A stretch of DNA of 64,000 nucleotides from Phyto melanocephala (lineage: Eukaryota > Arthropoda > Insecta > Diptera > Rhinophoridae), in NCBI GenBank assembly GCA_941918925.1, contig OW799234.1, positions 64,503,043-64,567,042 of the forward strand, in the 5' to 3' direction. The notes beneath the pieces were generated by a model. It did no database searches, was not told the DNA's origin, and saw only the letters and a program-made list of their open reading frames with translations. Both the position numbers and the translations under genes were made by a program. Positions 40,101 through 55,100 of the stretch are shown here, piece after piece. How positions within the stretch are numbered: the stretch's first letter is position 1; each line of letters starts with the position of its first letter.

Positions 40101-43100
40101 TTTGGCGGGTATGTAAACAAGCAAAATTTTCTCATTTGGGGCACAGAAAACCCGCACGCATACATTGAAAAGCCGATACACCCAAAACGAGTCACTGTTT
40201 AGTGCGGATTTTGGTCTAGAGGCATAATTGGGCAATTTTTCTTCGAAAATGAGCAAGGAGTGGCCGTTACAGTCAATGTCGATCGTTATCGGGCCATGTT
40301 GAACGAATTTTTGTTCACAAAAATTGAAGAGGAGGATATTGGCAACATTTGAATTCAACAGGATGGCGCTACGTGCCACACAGCCGAAGCTACACTTTTT
40401 TTTATAGCATTTTCAAAAAAAAAAGTAATTTGGCGGACTCTTTAGAACTCCTCAGTTGATACTTCTTAAAATTATCAATTATACCTTCGACAGATCATTT
40501 TCAGTTAGAGTGTGTAGACTTTATATCGGTCTAAGAAGTTTTGAATTTTCTATTACAGGGTTTTAAGCGTAAGTTACTTGACATTTTTTACATTTATAAA
40601 ATTTTTTTAAAAGGAATATATTATATACATACATATGTGTATGTACATATGTATTTATTGTTGTAATTATTATTTAATTTTAAACTTTATATTTGTATGT
40701 ATGTATATGGCCATACGGGCATGATTAATTGCATAAATAAATGAAAATGAAATGAAATTAGGAATAAGACTATCTCGATAAATATATATATTTGACACTT
40801 TTATTGTCATATAAAGTTTGAACCCCGCAAGCTGTCACAGACTTTTGTTCCGCAAAAACGAAAATAATATTACACAACTTTAGGCAAATAGCGATAACTA
40901 CAATCTGACACCTATTAACAAAAAATACTTTAAAAATACTTATTTTATTATTTTTTAACTTTTACAAAATGTTTACCTATTTTTGCCAATGCATTATTAA
41001 TTGATGTAAATTTTCTTTTTGCGATAGATAAAAAAATGTTTAAAAATTTGAACGCCCACTTGATAAAAAAAAAGCAAAATAAGAAAAATGAGCAGCCAAC
41101 AAAAACAAAACATCACACAATCTAAACAAAAAAATGAGCAGCAGTGCAACCGAACAAGTATGACTATATTGTTGCACACACATATGTATCTTTTAAAAAT
41201 AAAATAAAACAAATATATCAGAATAGTATGAGGTCAAGAAATTATTTTTAATGTTGTTGTTATGTTTCTTTTTAGTTTCTATTAATGTAACAACATACAT
41301 ACTGAAAAAATTATTAATGCCGCATACATTACAATAATGTGATAAAAAAAAGTAAAAAAAATAAAAAATAAAACGATCGTTCATTATATGGGGGGAAAAG
41401 CAAAGAGAAAAAACAAAAGCAAATGAAATATAAAAATATCAATAAAGAAAACCTATGAATATGCTACAATGGAATTCCCTTTAATGAGGAGATCAAGTAG
41501 GGCAGATTAGAGTTGCTAAGTGCAAGATTTTTTTTTTTTTTGAATTTTATTGCTATTTGTTTTAAGTAAAAATAATTTGGAGTGATTTTAAAAGTTAGTT
41601 GATTTTAAGAAGAAACAAATGGATTTACACATTTGAATATAGCACTTGTAAATCACTTCAAAAATGTTTGTTAAAAACAAAAAATAAATAAATTAATTAT
41701 TAAGACAAAGTGAACATTTAAAAAAAAAAAAAAGTAAATAAAAAAAAAAAAAAAATTAAGACTTTTCTCATATCTGATTTGTATAATTTATACCAATCCC
41801 ATGATATTGACTTAAAAAATATGTATACTAAAACAACGTTTTTGATTTTCGGATTAAACATTAATAAAAGAATTGATTAGTTTATCTTAAAATAATTAAC
41901 ATTGACGTATCAAAACTTAAACTTAAACTTTTTAGAAGTGCCTTGGTAATTAAGGTAATTACGAAAAAACAAAGTATATCTCACTTTCTAAGTAAATGAT
42001 TAAATTTCGATTGTTCTAATGAAAAAAAATTTGTCAATTTTGTCCGTTTAATATAACAATTGAAAAAAAAAATAAATAAGGATTAATTTTATTTTATCCT
42101 ATAATGTACATATGTACCTATTTAAGTCAAATACTAGATGCATGATAGTCGATATGTCCCTTTTATTTTATTTTACACTTTCAATAAAAGAATGCTCTTA
42201 TATTAGCGTCAGCCTTTGATTGCCATAAATTTGTCATGTTAAGATTTTGTTTGGATCAAATGCAAACAAACAAAAATGCACGTGAATGTTAATTATTTGG
42301 CTTATATCCAATCGTTGCGACACAGCGTCAGTAACATTTGGACTTGTTATTTTGTTTCTACTACTAATGAAACAAATTTAGCGTTTTTATATTGACATCT
42401 TAACATATGTTTGTGATCAAGGATATTTAATCGTCAAGTGGTTTAAACCGGTGCAAATAATTAAATATTTTTACTCCTTGATTCGTCAGTTGATTACTTT
42501 TCACTTTTTTTTAGCTAAATTTGTTTAATTAATTTAGTACATTACCTACCCAAATCTGTCATTTATTTAAATCATAATATATATGCATCTAGATTTTGTG
42601 CAGCCTATACAGTGTCATTTATATTTAAAAGGCAAATTTTTATATTACTTTTTTAATTCAAGTTTTACATTTGGGAAGGAGCCGAATCAATTCGAATGTA
42701 TCTTGCGTGAACCTTAGTACTATGTATTATTTAGCAGTTTAAAAGGCTGCTAAAAAATTAAATTACGATTGAATATATTATAGCATTTATTGTCCAAATG
42801 CAATAATCACGCTTTACTGGTCAATGGCAACCCCCATAAAATAAATAGTGAACCAGAAGAAACAAATACTTTTTAATTCAATAAAACTGAAAGCGTTCAA
42901 TATAAAAAAATATTGTATAAACATTAAAGTATTGGCATATTGGTCAGTATTTATAAATTTATCCACATTTCCAAAAATCCTCTCATTAAAGATTCTTTTT
43001 GTTGCTATCGCTACCCTTTTAGACAAGTTGGTCTAACTTCGCTTTAAACCAGGCATGTTCTGAGTTACCTTTATTGTGTACTTATATTCTTTTTTGACAA

Positions 43101-46100
43101 GAGTCTTGTGCCTTTTACCTGGTTTAAGTTCTGGATCTGTATCCCGTGGAACAAAATTTACATTATAGTTTGAATACTACTCAAGGGCCTTTGTACCATA
43201 GAAGCATGAAGCTAGATCGAGCCAGAAATATGAAGACTCTGTTTACGACAATTAAACACAGTTTTTTGTACTCTCTTTAATACATTATATTTATGGTTAT
43301 CGTGTCTAATGTCACAGGTGATTGGCTTCTTTTGCCACAACTACAAATGGATTGCCATACTTTTTGGGAAATTTTGTTTGTTTGTTTTGTTGTGAAAAGT
43401 CTTGTCAGTATATCATACACATACATATATTTTTTTTTAAATTTTACCTAATATTTTTCCCTCGTTCTTCTAGTTCTAAGTATTCAGAACCTTTAACTTT
43501 ACTAGCTGTGTTTCTGATTGAAGTGTTCGGTGTTCTTCGAAAGATTTGTTCGACTTCTTTTAACTTACCAATATCTGGTAGAATTTTATTTCTTCCTTTA
43601 CTGGTTTAATGTTTTTTAAAAACGGAATTGAATAAATAAATAAATAAAATAAAACAGTTTGAAGATGAACCTACAGATCTTTTATTCCTTTTTTAAATAT
43701 ATTAGATTTTTTTATAATTTTAACCAAGGATAAAATGTGGCTGGAACAGTGTGTATAAGTTTTCTCTGAATCACTCTTTACATGAAGATTAACAAATACA
43801 TTTATAGAACGATCACAAAATTTTAGAAAAAACTCTATAAAACATGGGCAAAAAGCACACTTAAATTTCCACCCGAAAACCCCTTCAAATCATCTGCTAA
43901 CAATCTCTTTTGGCTTTCTAGCTGACTAGTGGGAGATGACTATTATAGTAGTGTGGTCAACGAAATATATTTATTCTTTATAAATAAATGATGTTATCAT
44001 CAACAGCATCAACAGATAAAAAAATGGTCACACAAAAATAGCCTACCACATTGATGATTAAATAAAAAATTGATATGCACACATGTATTATTAACAAGTA
44101 GATCATTTATGTTAATATTTTTCTTGATCAGGGGTCATAGAGTTTCGAACATTTTTTATCATTTTTATCATAAATAAAAAAAATATCTATTACTAAAATC
44201 ATAATTACCGAATCCAAGTTAAATAAGGACGACACTTTTTTGATAAAGCCTCCACCGCCGCCGTTCTCTTTGCCCTTCTTTTTTCGTGTTGTCATCTTTG
44301 CTTAATATATTTTTATTTTTTTATTTGTTGTTTTATTTAACTAAATTTTTAGTTTTTTATATTTACTATAATATTTATCACTTTCAATATTTGTTTATTT
44401 AAACAACAAACACAATCCGACAGACAAATGATCTGTTTTCTTGACGTTCAATGACAAATCCAGCAACGGCAGCAGTAGTATTTATTGCAGTGTAATGAAA
44501 TAAAAAAAAACGATACAAATTCTATTTGTAAGCGTTCAATCATTGAGCAACATTAGTACCACGGCGCGTAAAAATAAATTTGTATAAAATGAATAAATAT
44601 CTAATTGATAATAATTTTTTATTAAAGCAGCTAATTTTTTTAATTTATTCAATCTTTAGTTTTGTATTTTATTTTCTTTAGAACTTTTTGCTTTTTTTTT
44701 TATTCACTGTTCCGGTAAACAGCAATTTTGAGCGAAAGGGAGAGCGTAAAAAGAGATGTCAAAAACCATAAAATAATAACGACACATTTCCACAAACACA
44801 AATAGAACTATTATTAACAATGTATATAAACACAAATGTTGCTCTAGCAAGTAGTTAATCATTAAAAAAGCATAATTTTTAGCAACTAGGTATGTAAATT
44901 AATTTACACCGTCTTTCTTGTATTGATAAGTACAAGCAGGAGTATTAAAAAACTGTTGATTTAAAACACTTGTTACTAATAAATGTAAAGGGAATGGTAA
45001 TATTTAATATACTTCTTAGTACTTTTTTTGTTTTCTATCGGGGAGTGAGTTGTTTTTATCAATAAATTTATTTTTTAAATGCAATTACACTAAACTATTT
45101 AATTACAACTCATATAAGAAAGTACTCTTTTATGGTATGTACATATATTAAGTTACAAGTACATGCAGTGTTGGAACTTTCCCTTTAAAAATCTTTGCTC
45201 GGAAATAAATTAAAAAAAGCAGCAAATATGTAGGATTTAACGTCGCCAAGCAACCTTTTTATTTCCCACAACACAACCACTGTCTGAATTTGTAAACCTT
45301 TATTTATGTCTATAAATTATCACTTTAGTTTTATATTTATAAATTTAACATTTTTATTATAAGTATTTACACTTTTCTTTATTTTATGTTCTTACGCGTT
45401 GACAAATTTTGTTTTTTTTTGTGCTAGAGAAAATTTAATGATGACAGCGTTTAGTTGGAGTAATGAATGAGACTGTTACTCTGGCAACATGTTTAACTTG
45501 TTAAGCAATAATTAAGCCGAAAACATTTCGATACTCGTTTCATATATGGCAATGCTGTAGAGGAATTTTTCTTTTCTTTCTTTTCCCAATGTTTCTAAAG
45601 CACAAAAAACAATTTCTCGTTCATCTCCGTTTTTACATTTTTTTAATCGCTTTGTATTTATCTATTACTAATTATGTTGTTTTTCTTTTTTATTTATTTA
45701 TTTAATTTTAATTCATACGCTAATTGGACAGAACGATCGTATACCGTATTCCACTGCTGTCACTTTTTGACAGTTAAATCTTCCAGGGCTGCCAACCCTT
45801 CGAAGGTTTGATCTTATTTAGCAAAAAAAAGTTGTGGTCAGGGAAATTCACTTTCCTATCACAATGTCAAAAATCACGCATAAATAATATTATTCAATTT
45901 ATATAGAAATTTTATGGGTTTATTACTGGCTTATTTTACAGATGTTGTACAGAAACTTGTCAAATAAGCCTTCAATATATCTAAATTATTTAATATGAAT
46001 ACGGCAGTTAGAGTCTAATATGGTGTATGAATTAAAAATTATGAGAGATGAGAGAAACTATATGAAATTTTGAAAGCACAATAGAGCTTAAACTGAAAGT

Positions 46101-49100
46101 TTGAGGGATTAAATTTTGCCAGAATATTTCTTTTACACAAGGTTTGTTTGGTATTGAAATTTCTGAAAGCTTATGAATAGAGGAGTCGATTAAGCCCTGT
46201 CCGTGTGTTGGTTAAAATCAACTTTAAGAAGCAACCATATGTTCCTCAGATCTGTGTATGGTATCAATCTTTTAGATATACACGGGAATGCATCGCTATT
46301 GAAATTCAGCACAATCGCCCCATATCTTTCTGAAATATGAGCAAATAAATATGACTGCCTCTGGTTTTTCCCATATTTTACCACCAAAATTAAAATTTTT
46401 CAGCCTTAGAATACTACTACTACTATTTGTAGATATAATATGCCTTTAGAGATATTCGTGAAAATTTTTGGATAAAGCGGGCTCTAATCGGTAAAGTTAT
46501 AGGCATTTTTTTTTTTAATATATATTCCAAAAATTTACAAACGAAAATCAATTTTTTTCAGCTTCTAGACAACCGAGAGAGTCAATATTGGTATTATTAG
46601 AAGATGTAAAATCCAAGATGGCGTCTAAAACAAAATGGCGGATCAAATTTGTTTAACCCCATCAATATGGGTATCAAATTAAAGGGCTGAACAAGTAGAA
46701 TATATATAACTTTGCTTTTAAGAGATTTTCAAACGAAATAAATTTTGTATAATTTTATAATTTGTTAGCTATAAGTACAATAGAAATAAATTGTTTATGA
46801 TGTTTAGAAATAATTTTTTTTATGGTCCAAATTTTCCTAAATTCCTATTTTTAATAGAGCATAACTTTTAGAGAACATAAGAAAAAAAAAAGAAATTAGC
46901 ACTATTTAGTAGATAAAACTCTCCTCTATACCCCTATAACCCATTGTGTACCCGGAACGATCCGACCGTGAGCATCAGACCAATTTTTGTGACACAAGGT
47001 CAAATATTTTTTGCAAAGTTTGAGTAAAAGAGCTAAACAAATTTTTTTTGTAATGTTCTTTTTTTAAGTATTTTAGTTTTTTTATCAAATTGCTTTTATG
47101 AGAGACGGTTTTTAGATGGATATATATATGTATATATTTACAACTGCACACAATAACAAATAGATCTCAACTAATTATGGTAAACACCATTGATATGTAA
47201 CAAGCGTTCTTACAGGTAGAAGTAAAAAATCAATCAAATTCTAAATGGGGATGTGATGGGTCCTCTGTTCAGAGACAATACAAGCAATGTAATGCCGAAA
47301 ATTCGTCAGATGCCAATTTATTTATGGTATCTTTCGTTCCATTGCGCTTAACAAAAAGTTATAGCGGCTTGGAGCCCTAAACTAGTAGAGCAACAAAAAT
47401 TGTTTTGTGGAAAAATGAAATACCTTCGTCAATAAAATTTACATTCCAAAAAGAAACAAAAGATGTCATAACTGAAAAAGTCAAAAAAAAATAAAAGATC
47501 AAATTAAAGCCCTTCAACCTGCAATATTTTCAATTGATGACCAGGAAGTCGAAGTAAATTTTAAAATGTGTCTCACAATGATTGATGGAAAAGTTGCATA
47601 AGCTTTAACTGATACAAAAGCATCGTCAAGCTGCATTATATGTCAAAAGACATCAAGCCAACTAAGCCATTCCATTTCAGAAGATGACAGTTTTAAGGCA
47701 GCATATGGTTTTGGATTGTCCCCTCTTCATGCTAGAATACGTTTAATGGAGCATATTCTTAAATTAGGTTATGATTTGGATGTTGGTCCATAAGGACAAA
47801 CAGTGAGAAAAAATAAGGAAAATAAAAAATAAGTAAGCAAAAAAAAAACAAATTCAAGAAAAATATTTAGAACTAGGCCTAGTGATCGATAAGCCTAAAC
47901 AAGAAGGAAACACAAATGATGGCAATACTGCAAGGAGATTTTTTTCAGATCTAGAAACTGCAGCATCTATTACAGGTGTAGATTTGGAACTAATAAAGCA
48001 CTTCAACATTATATTACAAGTTCTAGCATGCAGTAGAAAGATAAATGCGAAAAAATTTGGAGAGTATGCCAAAAAAACAGCTATACTTTATAACGAGAAA
48101 TACTCTTGGAGATATGTATATGCCATCCACAGTTCATAAAATTTTGTACCATGGGGAACAAATAATTAAACACAATATGCTACCAATAGGGGATCTATCT
48201 GAAGAAGCTCAAGAAAAAAGAAACAAGGACTACAGATTCTTTCGCGAGCACAACACTAGAAAAATTACCAGATGTTGTACTAACGAAGATCTGATTACTA
48301 TTTTATTATGCACCTCAGATCCCTATATGCCCAATATCCGGCAAACATGGAAAACTAACTATATTGAATTAGACGTCAAAGCTAAACTACTTCTAGAAGA
48401 TGAAAACCAAGGCTATATATATTTAGAAAAAATATCTACTTAAATTGTTTAATTAATAGTATTTTTTCAGAACTTTAGATGTTTTATGTACATTAATCAA
48501 TTTTAAATTTACAACTTTGTAATAAAAGTTTACATATATTATTTATAATGTCTATTTTGGACTTAATAAACCAATTTTAAACACAAACTACTTCAAAAAA
48601 CCAACCTTTGGCCCGTCGTACTAAAAATTTCTCAAAAAATAGGACTTTGTACAAGACGAACGTTTTTAACAAGCTTTAATAATTCACTTTTTTTTACCAT
48701 AAATCAGCTAAAACTTAAAATGCATTTTAAACCAATCATAACTATTTTTCTAACCAGTCGATTTTTATATCTCAAACCTAAAGCTAATAGTCTCACCTAG
48801 TAAACAAAAAAATACTGCGTTTAAAAATTCCAATCCAGTCAAAAGTTATAGATTTTAGACCGCCTTCTCGCGAAATGGGCCACCGTGCAGCGTACACCTT
48901 ATTAAATTCATTATTCACATTAAATACACATTAATACACACTTTCTCCAGTTTTTTATATCCTTCACACGAAAGTGTAAACGGGTATATGCATGATGCAA
49001 TTACAAAAGGTGATTGCAGTACGGAGAGAATTTTTTGAAAACATTTTTTTCTTATATAAAGTTTGACAATTGGAAATTATGAAAAAAATAGTGAAAATAT

Positions 49101-52100
49101 ATGAATTTTGATATTTGGTAAGAAACAGCTGACGATCAGCTGCACTTGAAACTACATATTTAAGAGTACCCTGGGTATATGTACACAAGAGTATCATTTC
49201 GTTTGCAATTTCTACAATATTCATTTTAAACCCTATAGAGTAAATATATTCTAAATCCTTATAGATGAGGAATTGATTAAGCTAAGTCTGTCTGTCCGTG
49301 TGTATGTTGAAATCAACTTTTTGAAATAACCACGATTTCTTCAGACTCTTATGTGGTATCAATTTATCAGACATGCTTTCGAGAATTATGCTATTGAAAA
49401 TCAGTTACATGGCCCTATCACCAGCTAAGATATAAGTAAAAGAACACGATTGATTGTTTTTCAATAAACAGAGCTTTCAGCGCCAATCGAACTTCTTGAA
49501 ACGTTTGTTGCGTACATACAAAATATGTATTTTTGGTAACATTTACAGAAAATCTTGGTTTAATAGGTCAATTACCCAATAGATATCAGTAAAAAATGTA
49601 AATTAAGAGTTTAAATTATTGATTTCTAAATAAGTTTTGGTAACAGTTTCACCATATAGTTAATGGTCATTCGAAACCAGCTACAAATTTAAATTTTTTT
49701 TTGTCTTATTTTTTATTTTATATTAAACATGTACCAGTGATTATAATTTAGAGTTAAATAAATAAAAAATCGCTAAAGTCCAAACATTGCAATGTACTGG
49801 GGCTGAATAAAAAGTCCAACGATTTTTAAGGTGGTTGGTTGATAATAAGAAATAATTATAAAAAATTTTTACTTCAATATACATAAATGTAAAAAAAAAT
49901 ATCAAGCATAAAATTACACATACAAACCTTTTTAAAACTTGCATAAAAATCATTTTGGCATACAAAATCAAACAAAAAAACTTATAAAATGAATTAGATT
50001 CAACTTTATTAATAAAAAAAAAAAACATTTAACATGCAAAAATTATTATAAAAAAAAAATATAAAGCAGTATATAAAAATTAAACGTTTAAAGATAAAAT
50101 TAAAGCATATTCTAAAAAAAAAATACTTTCTGTATTTATAAACAGTTTTTAAACATATTGTTTTTTGATATATTTAAAAATCGATTATTTAAAAAAGAAA
50201 AATACATACAAAATTATAAATGCATATAAAAATTAAAAACGATATACTAGTTAAAATACAAATGAAACAATTTGTAGGTTTTGATGTACAGATGTCAAAT
50301 CAAATTAAGAAAAAAATGTTCAAATGTCCTTTTTTATTATGATTTGTGTAACTAACAAACTATCAAAATTTGTCCTCGCAGTTTATAAAGCGTTTGTTAC
50401 TTTTAAGTGACTCCGTACAAATAATTACTTTCACTTTACTGCTGTATGCATAAAAATTGTTAAAATTTTAGTGATTGTTTATTAGACCAATTTCTATGGA
50501 CATTTGTTTTATAAACCTTTGAAAATTATAATGCATTCAGCTGTTTTAGTTTAACAGCGCAATTCTCGGCCAGTGGCAAGCTAATTTTCCTTCATAGTAA
50601 ATATATTTAGTTATAACAAGGGGAAACATTTTCTTTTGTGATATAAGAAATTAAAGGTATAATGATATGATATGCAAAATTTTTAATTTAACACTTTCAC
50701 AGGACCAAATGTTACCCTCAAAACTTCTGTGTATTTTAGTTAATAAAGATCTATCACATTTACAATGGCTGACAAAATACAATCATGGTATAATCACATA
50801 AGGTAATAGTGCAGACAGACAGAATTACTCGTCTCTATTTTTTTATATGTAGTTTGACAATACTTTGCACTGAAATCTGTTTTTATATATCTGTGGCTTG
50901 GAGCTAAAAGGGCCAAAGTCACTTTTTTGCTCTTTTGAGTTAATCATTGCATTAGATTTGCTTTCTTGCTCTATTTCATTATAGTAAAACAGCTTAAGTC
51001 ATACTTAACCCAGAACAGCTTCATAAATAAAATGCTGGCCAATGTCATACCATGGAAGCACCTATAAAAGTTAAAGTTCAATTCCAATTTTCTCAAAAGT
51101 AAATATTTTGACATTGGCCCTTTTAGCTCCAAGCCACAGATATAATGTTTGACATATTCTGACACACACAAAAATAGCCAGCTGGGCTCTCATCAATTCC
51201 TGTATAAGTGCACGCAGTAATTATCATCGAAAATATCACTGTTAGTATTTAATTCATTTGGCAGAAAAAGCAAAACTAAGTAATTTGCATATTGGGTTAT
51301 TATTGGGTTGGATTAGTTAAAATAAATATTGTAGCATAGGATAATTAAAAAAAAATATAAAATTTTTAAATATAATAAAATATTAAGTACATACATAAAA
51401 AAAAAAAAATGTAAAACAATATTATCATTTGGCATAAATCTTTCTTAAAGTTTAGCATATGCAAAATTATATACTTATGTATATGGATGTATATTTTTGG
51501 CATATAAAAAGAACTTACTTTCTATCACATACGATAGAAAGTGACTTACAAGTCACTTTTTTCTCTATCTACATATTTGCAACAACAAAACTTAAAACAA
51601 CATATAGACTTCATAAGGACTTACAATATTTACATCTGTATTTCCTGATAATGTTTGACGACCATTGTTTTGCTGCTGCTGCTGCTGTTGTTGTTGCTGT
51701 TCTATTGTTGACGTAGCTATTGCAGCAGCATCTGTTTGTTGTTCCCTTTTCACAACATTTCCTTCAGTTTCAGTTACTTTTATGGGTTGATTCTGTAAAT
51801 ATTTATTGTTAAAAAATAAAATAAAAAATATTTAATTTTGTTGCTAGAAAGCTTTAAGAAATCATATTTATTTTTAAAATAAAATGAAACAATAATTTAA
51901 TTAGTATTTTTTAAGATATTTATAAATATATTTTAACATTCAAAATACTCTTAAATAAACATTTTCCCCCTATAAAATTTAAAATGTAGGTATTTTATTT
52001 CAAATTATCATACAAAATTTACTTAAAATAGATTTTAAAAACATTTTATTTTTTTATGAATACTAGCCATTGTATGTATGTCAGTTTAAAATTTCAACTG

Positions 52101-55100
52101 GAAATTTAAATTATTACAAATACATACGGCCTTATTCATAACAAAAAGTTGGCATAAAGTTTATTCATAACATACATGCCAAACTCTGGCTAACGATTTG
52201 CTAAACTCTTGTTAACGAGCTGCCAAGCGTTTGCCGACTTATGAAAATAAAAAATAAAAATTTTTGTGCACGAAAAATATATTGTTTGTTTATTTTTTCA
52301 ATTTATTTTTAAATTTTAAAAATTGTTAGTATGAATGGAAAAACAAAAAAAAATGTCAAAATAAGGGATGATATACAAAAAATGGTTGCAATTTCAGAGT
52401 TGATTTATGAAAAGTTGGCAGACGGATAAAAGTTTGTTATGAATAAACTCTGTGACAACGAGCTGCCAAGCTAAATCGGCATTCTAGTTAGCAGCTCCTT
52501 GTACGTAGTGTATAAACTTTGGCTAACTTTTTGTTATGAATAAGGCCGATAAATTTCAGATTTATATAAACTTTAAATTAAAAAAAAATAGGGAATTTTC
52601 GATAAACTTACAACATGTACATATATATATATATGTCAATGAAGTTACTAAAACAGGAAACTTTTTTTTTTTGCCACGCCCCAAAATACAGCACTTTTTG
52701 TTTTTTATATATAGCGCCGCCATTTAAAGTCCGATCTCATCATGTCACATTTTGTTGTTCATGGCTTGACTATAACTTTAGTTTTGCCCTGGGTGACTTT
52801 TTAATCTAACGTCAAATTAAAGATGTCATTTATGACATCTCGGTTCCTTCCCACTAATCTAAAATTTTGTTATGAAATAATATATAAAGCATTCAACTCA
52901 TTTAAGGTAACATGACAAATTAATCAGAGTTCGAGTACAGACATAATACGCTCTAATAGCATTTCTTCAATTTACAACTGCCATTGTATTTTGTCAATCA
53001 AATAAAAAATCAATATTAAGAAAGTTGATCAAATCTTACTTTTACAGAGTTACAAAATGTTAGTAAAAATTTGTACTAAAGTTAAAACCAATCAACAAAA
53101 CATTTCAGTTAAAAAATATATAATTTTTATTTTAAGAGCAAAAAAAAAATACTACAGAATTTTTTTTTGATGCTGCAAAAACTTTTATTTTCCATCCCTG
53201 TATGAATCCATTACAACGCTTTTAAAAGAAACAAAAAGTTTTAATGAAAATTACCAACAACAAGCAAATAACACTGTAAACACAAACAAAAATAGAACCA
53301 ATAATAAGTACATTACAACAGGGGTTGTGAATTGAATTATTAATTCATGAAGAGTATTCCCCATGTTTATAATAAATTTTGAGGCTTACCGGAGGTTAAT
53401 TAAACTAATTTTTCACACAAAAATCCTAAATAAATTTAAAAACTACATAGTTATGAATATCAGCGAATATTTGATATATTTTTCTTTCGATGTTTATCAT
53501 AACCAGACACCGGAAATTCATACAAATTTATATCTCCCCCTTTACGTTTAAGAACAGGGTAAATAAAATATATTTCCGGATTTAAGAATTTGCATTAAAA
53601 TGGCATTAATTTGTTAGTACATTTTTTGGATATTTGGCGAGCATGTTTTTATTTATTCTGCTAAAAATGCATTATATTCCTGCAACCTCATGCTATCAGA
53701 AAAGAAAAAAAATCGGTTTTAATATGTGATACAAATCCAGAAAATTAATCCGCAATTTTTTTCCTACCCCATCTTGGATTTTTTATTTTTAAATAGTTAG
53801 CTATAATTTTGGTAGTCAAGCCTTTTCATAACCATAATAAGAGGGTTGAAGGGGAAACATTTATTATTACTAACGAGTGTCTCAGTAAAAATTCACTTTT
53901 GCATTTTAAAATAAAAACACGTATTTTTTGAGATATTTGTGATTTATATAAAGAAGACATGTTCCAATTAAGTATGGAATAAAATATTCGTCAAATGGTC
54001 GCCATGGATCTGATGATGCCGTTTCTCTTCTTATGAAATTTTCCATGACTTTTTTACAGAGATGTGGCTGTATCTCAATGATGACGCATTAACTCTCGGA
54101 TTGAAGCTCAGGAAATGTTTCGGGTTTATTGATATACACCCGAGATTTATATAAATGGCATGATCTGGGTGGCCAGTTGACATCAAAATTAAGATAATTT
54201 GTTCTGGAAATTTTTGCTGCTACAAATGGATCGTTTTATGCGCGGGGTGTGTTGTCCAGATCCATGCCATTCAGCTGAGGTCACAAGAACTCTATTATCA
54301 TGTTCCTGTAACGAATGAAGTTCAGCCACTTAAATTTTTGCCTCATTTAAAAAAAAAAATGAAGGCCCAATCACGCTGCCTGACCAAAATCCGCACCAAA
54401 CTTTTGCTTGTTTTTTGGAAAAATTAGCATTGACTTCACTATGCTCCATTAACTATTGAATGATTTGCGGGGCTCTCTATGATCTGCTGGTTTCAGTTCC
54501 TCTGTAAGCTTAAATTTGTACACATAAAGAAAGTGCTTCGAGATATTTGAAGTTGTTAAAAACGATGTGTAATTATGTGTGTGAAGTTAGCTCCGTAAGT
54601 TAGCTTCGTTTTTTAAGTTTACCTAAGTTACATGGTAACTTAACATAACTCTCACTCTTTGTCTGCTACTTTAACAGAACAGTATATTTTTAGCTTAAAA
54701 ACATTGTGTGCATACAAATCAAAAATGTATGCGTAACATAATGTTAATATTAAGTAAAATCTATATGAACATACATATGTATATTGCAATTTCGCACACC
54801 TTAAAAAAATTTAAAAAAATTTAAAAATTTTATAAAACAAATAAGATCGAAAAAATCATTTAATAATTTTGAAACTATGTAATCTTTATTCAGAATTTAT
54901 TTCAGATCGGAGATATATGACTTTGAAAAAAAATTTTAACATTTTTGCTATATGGACAATTTGAAATATGCAAAAAAAGGCTAAATCTAGAAATTGTGCT
55001 CCAATCAGACCTTTAGTGCTCGAAAGCTATCATTCTAGAGATTCCAGAACCATATAGTCTATATTCAGAATTTATTTCAGATCGGAGATATATGACTTTG

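Noticed and set aside
40008..40379. Minus-strand frame 39987-40379
   Set aside because: Antisense shadow of the mariner transposase coding on the plus strand.
50971..51171. 66-codon minus frame
   Set aside because: Falls entirely across the 260-bp MITE and its border.
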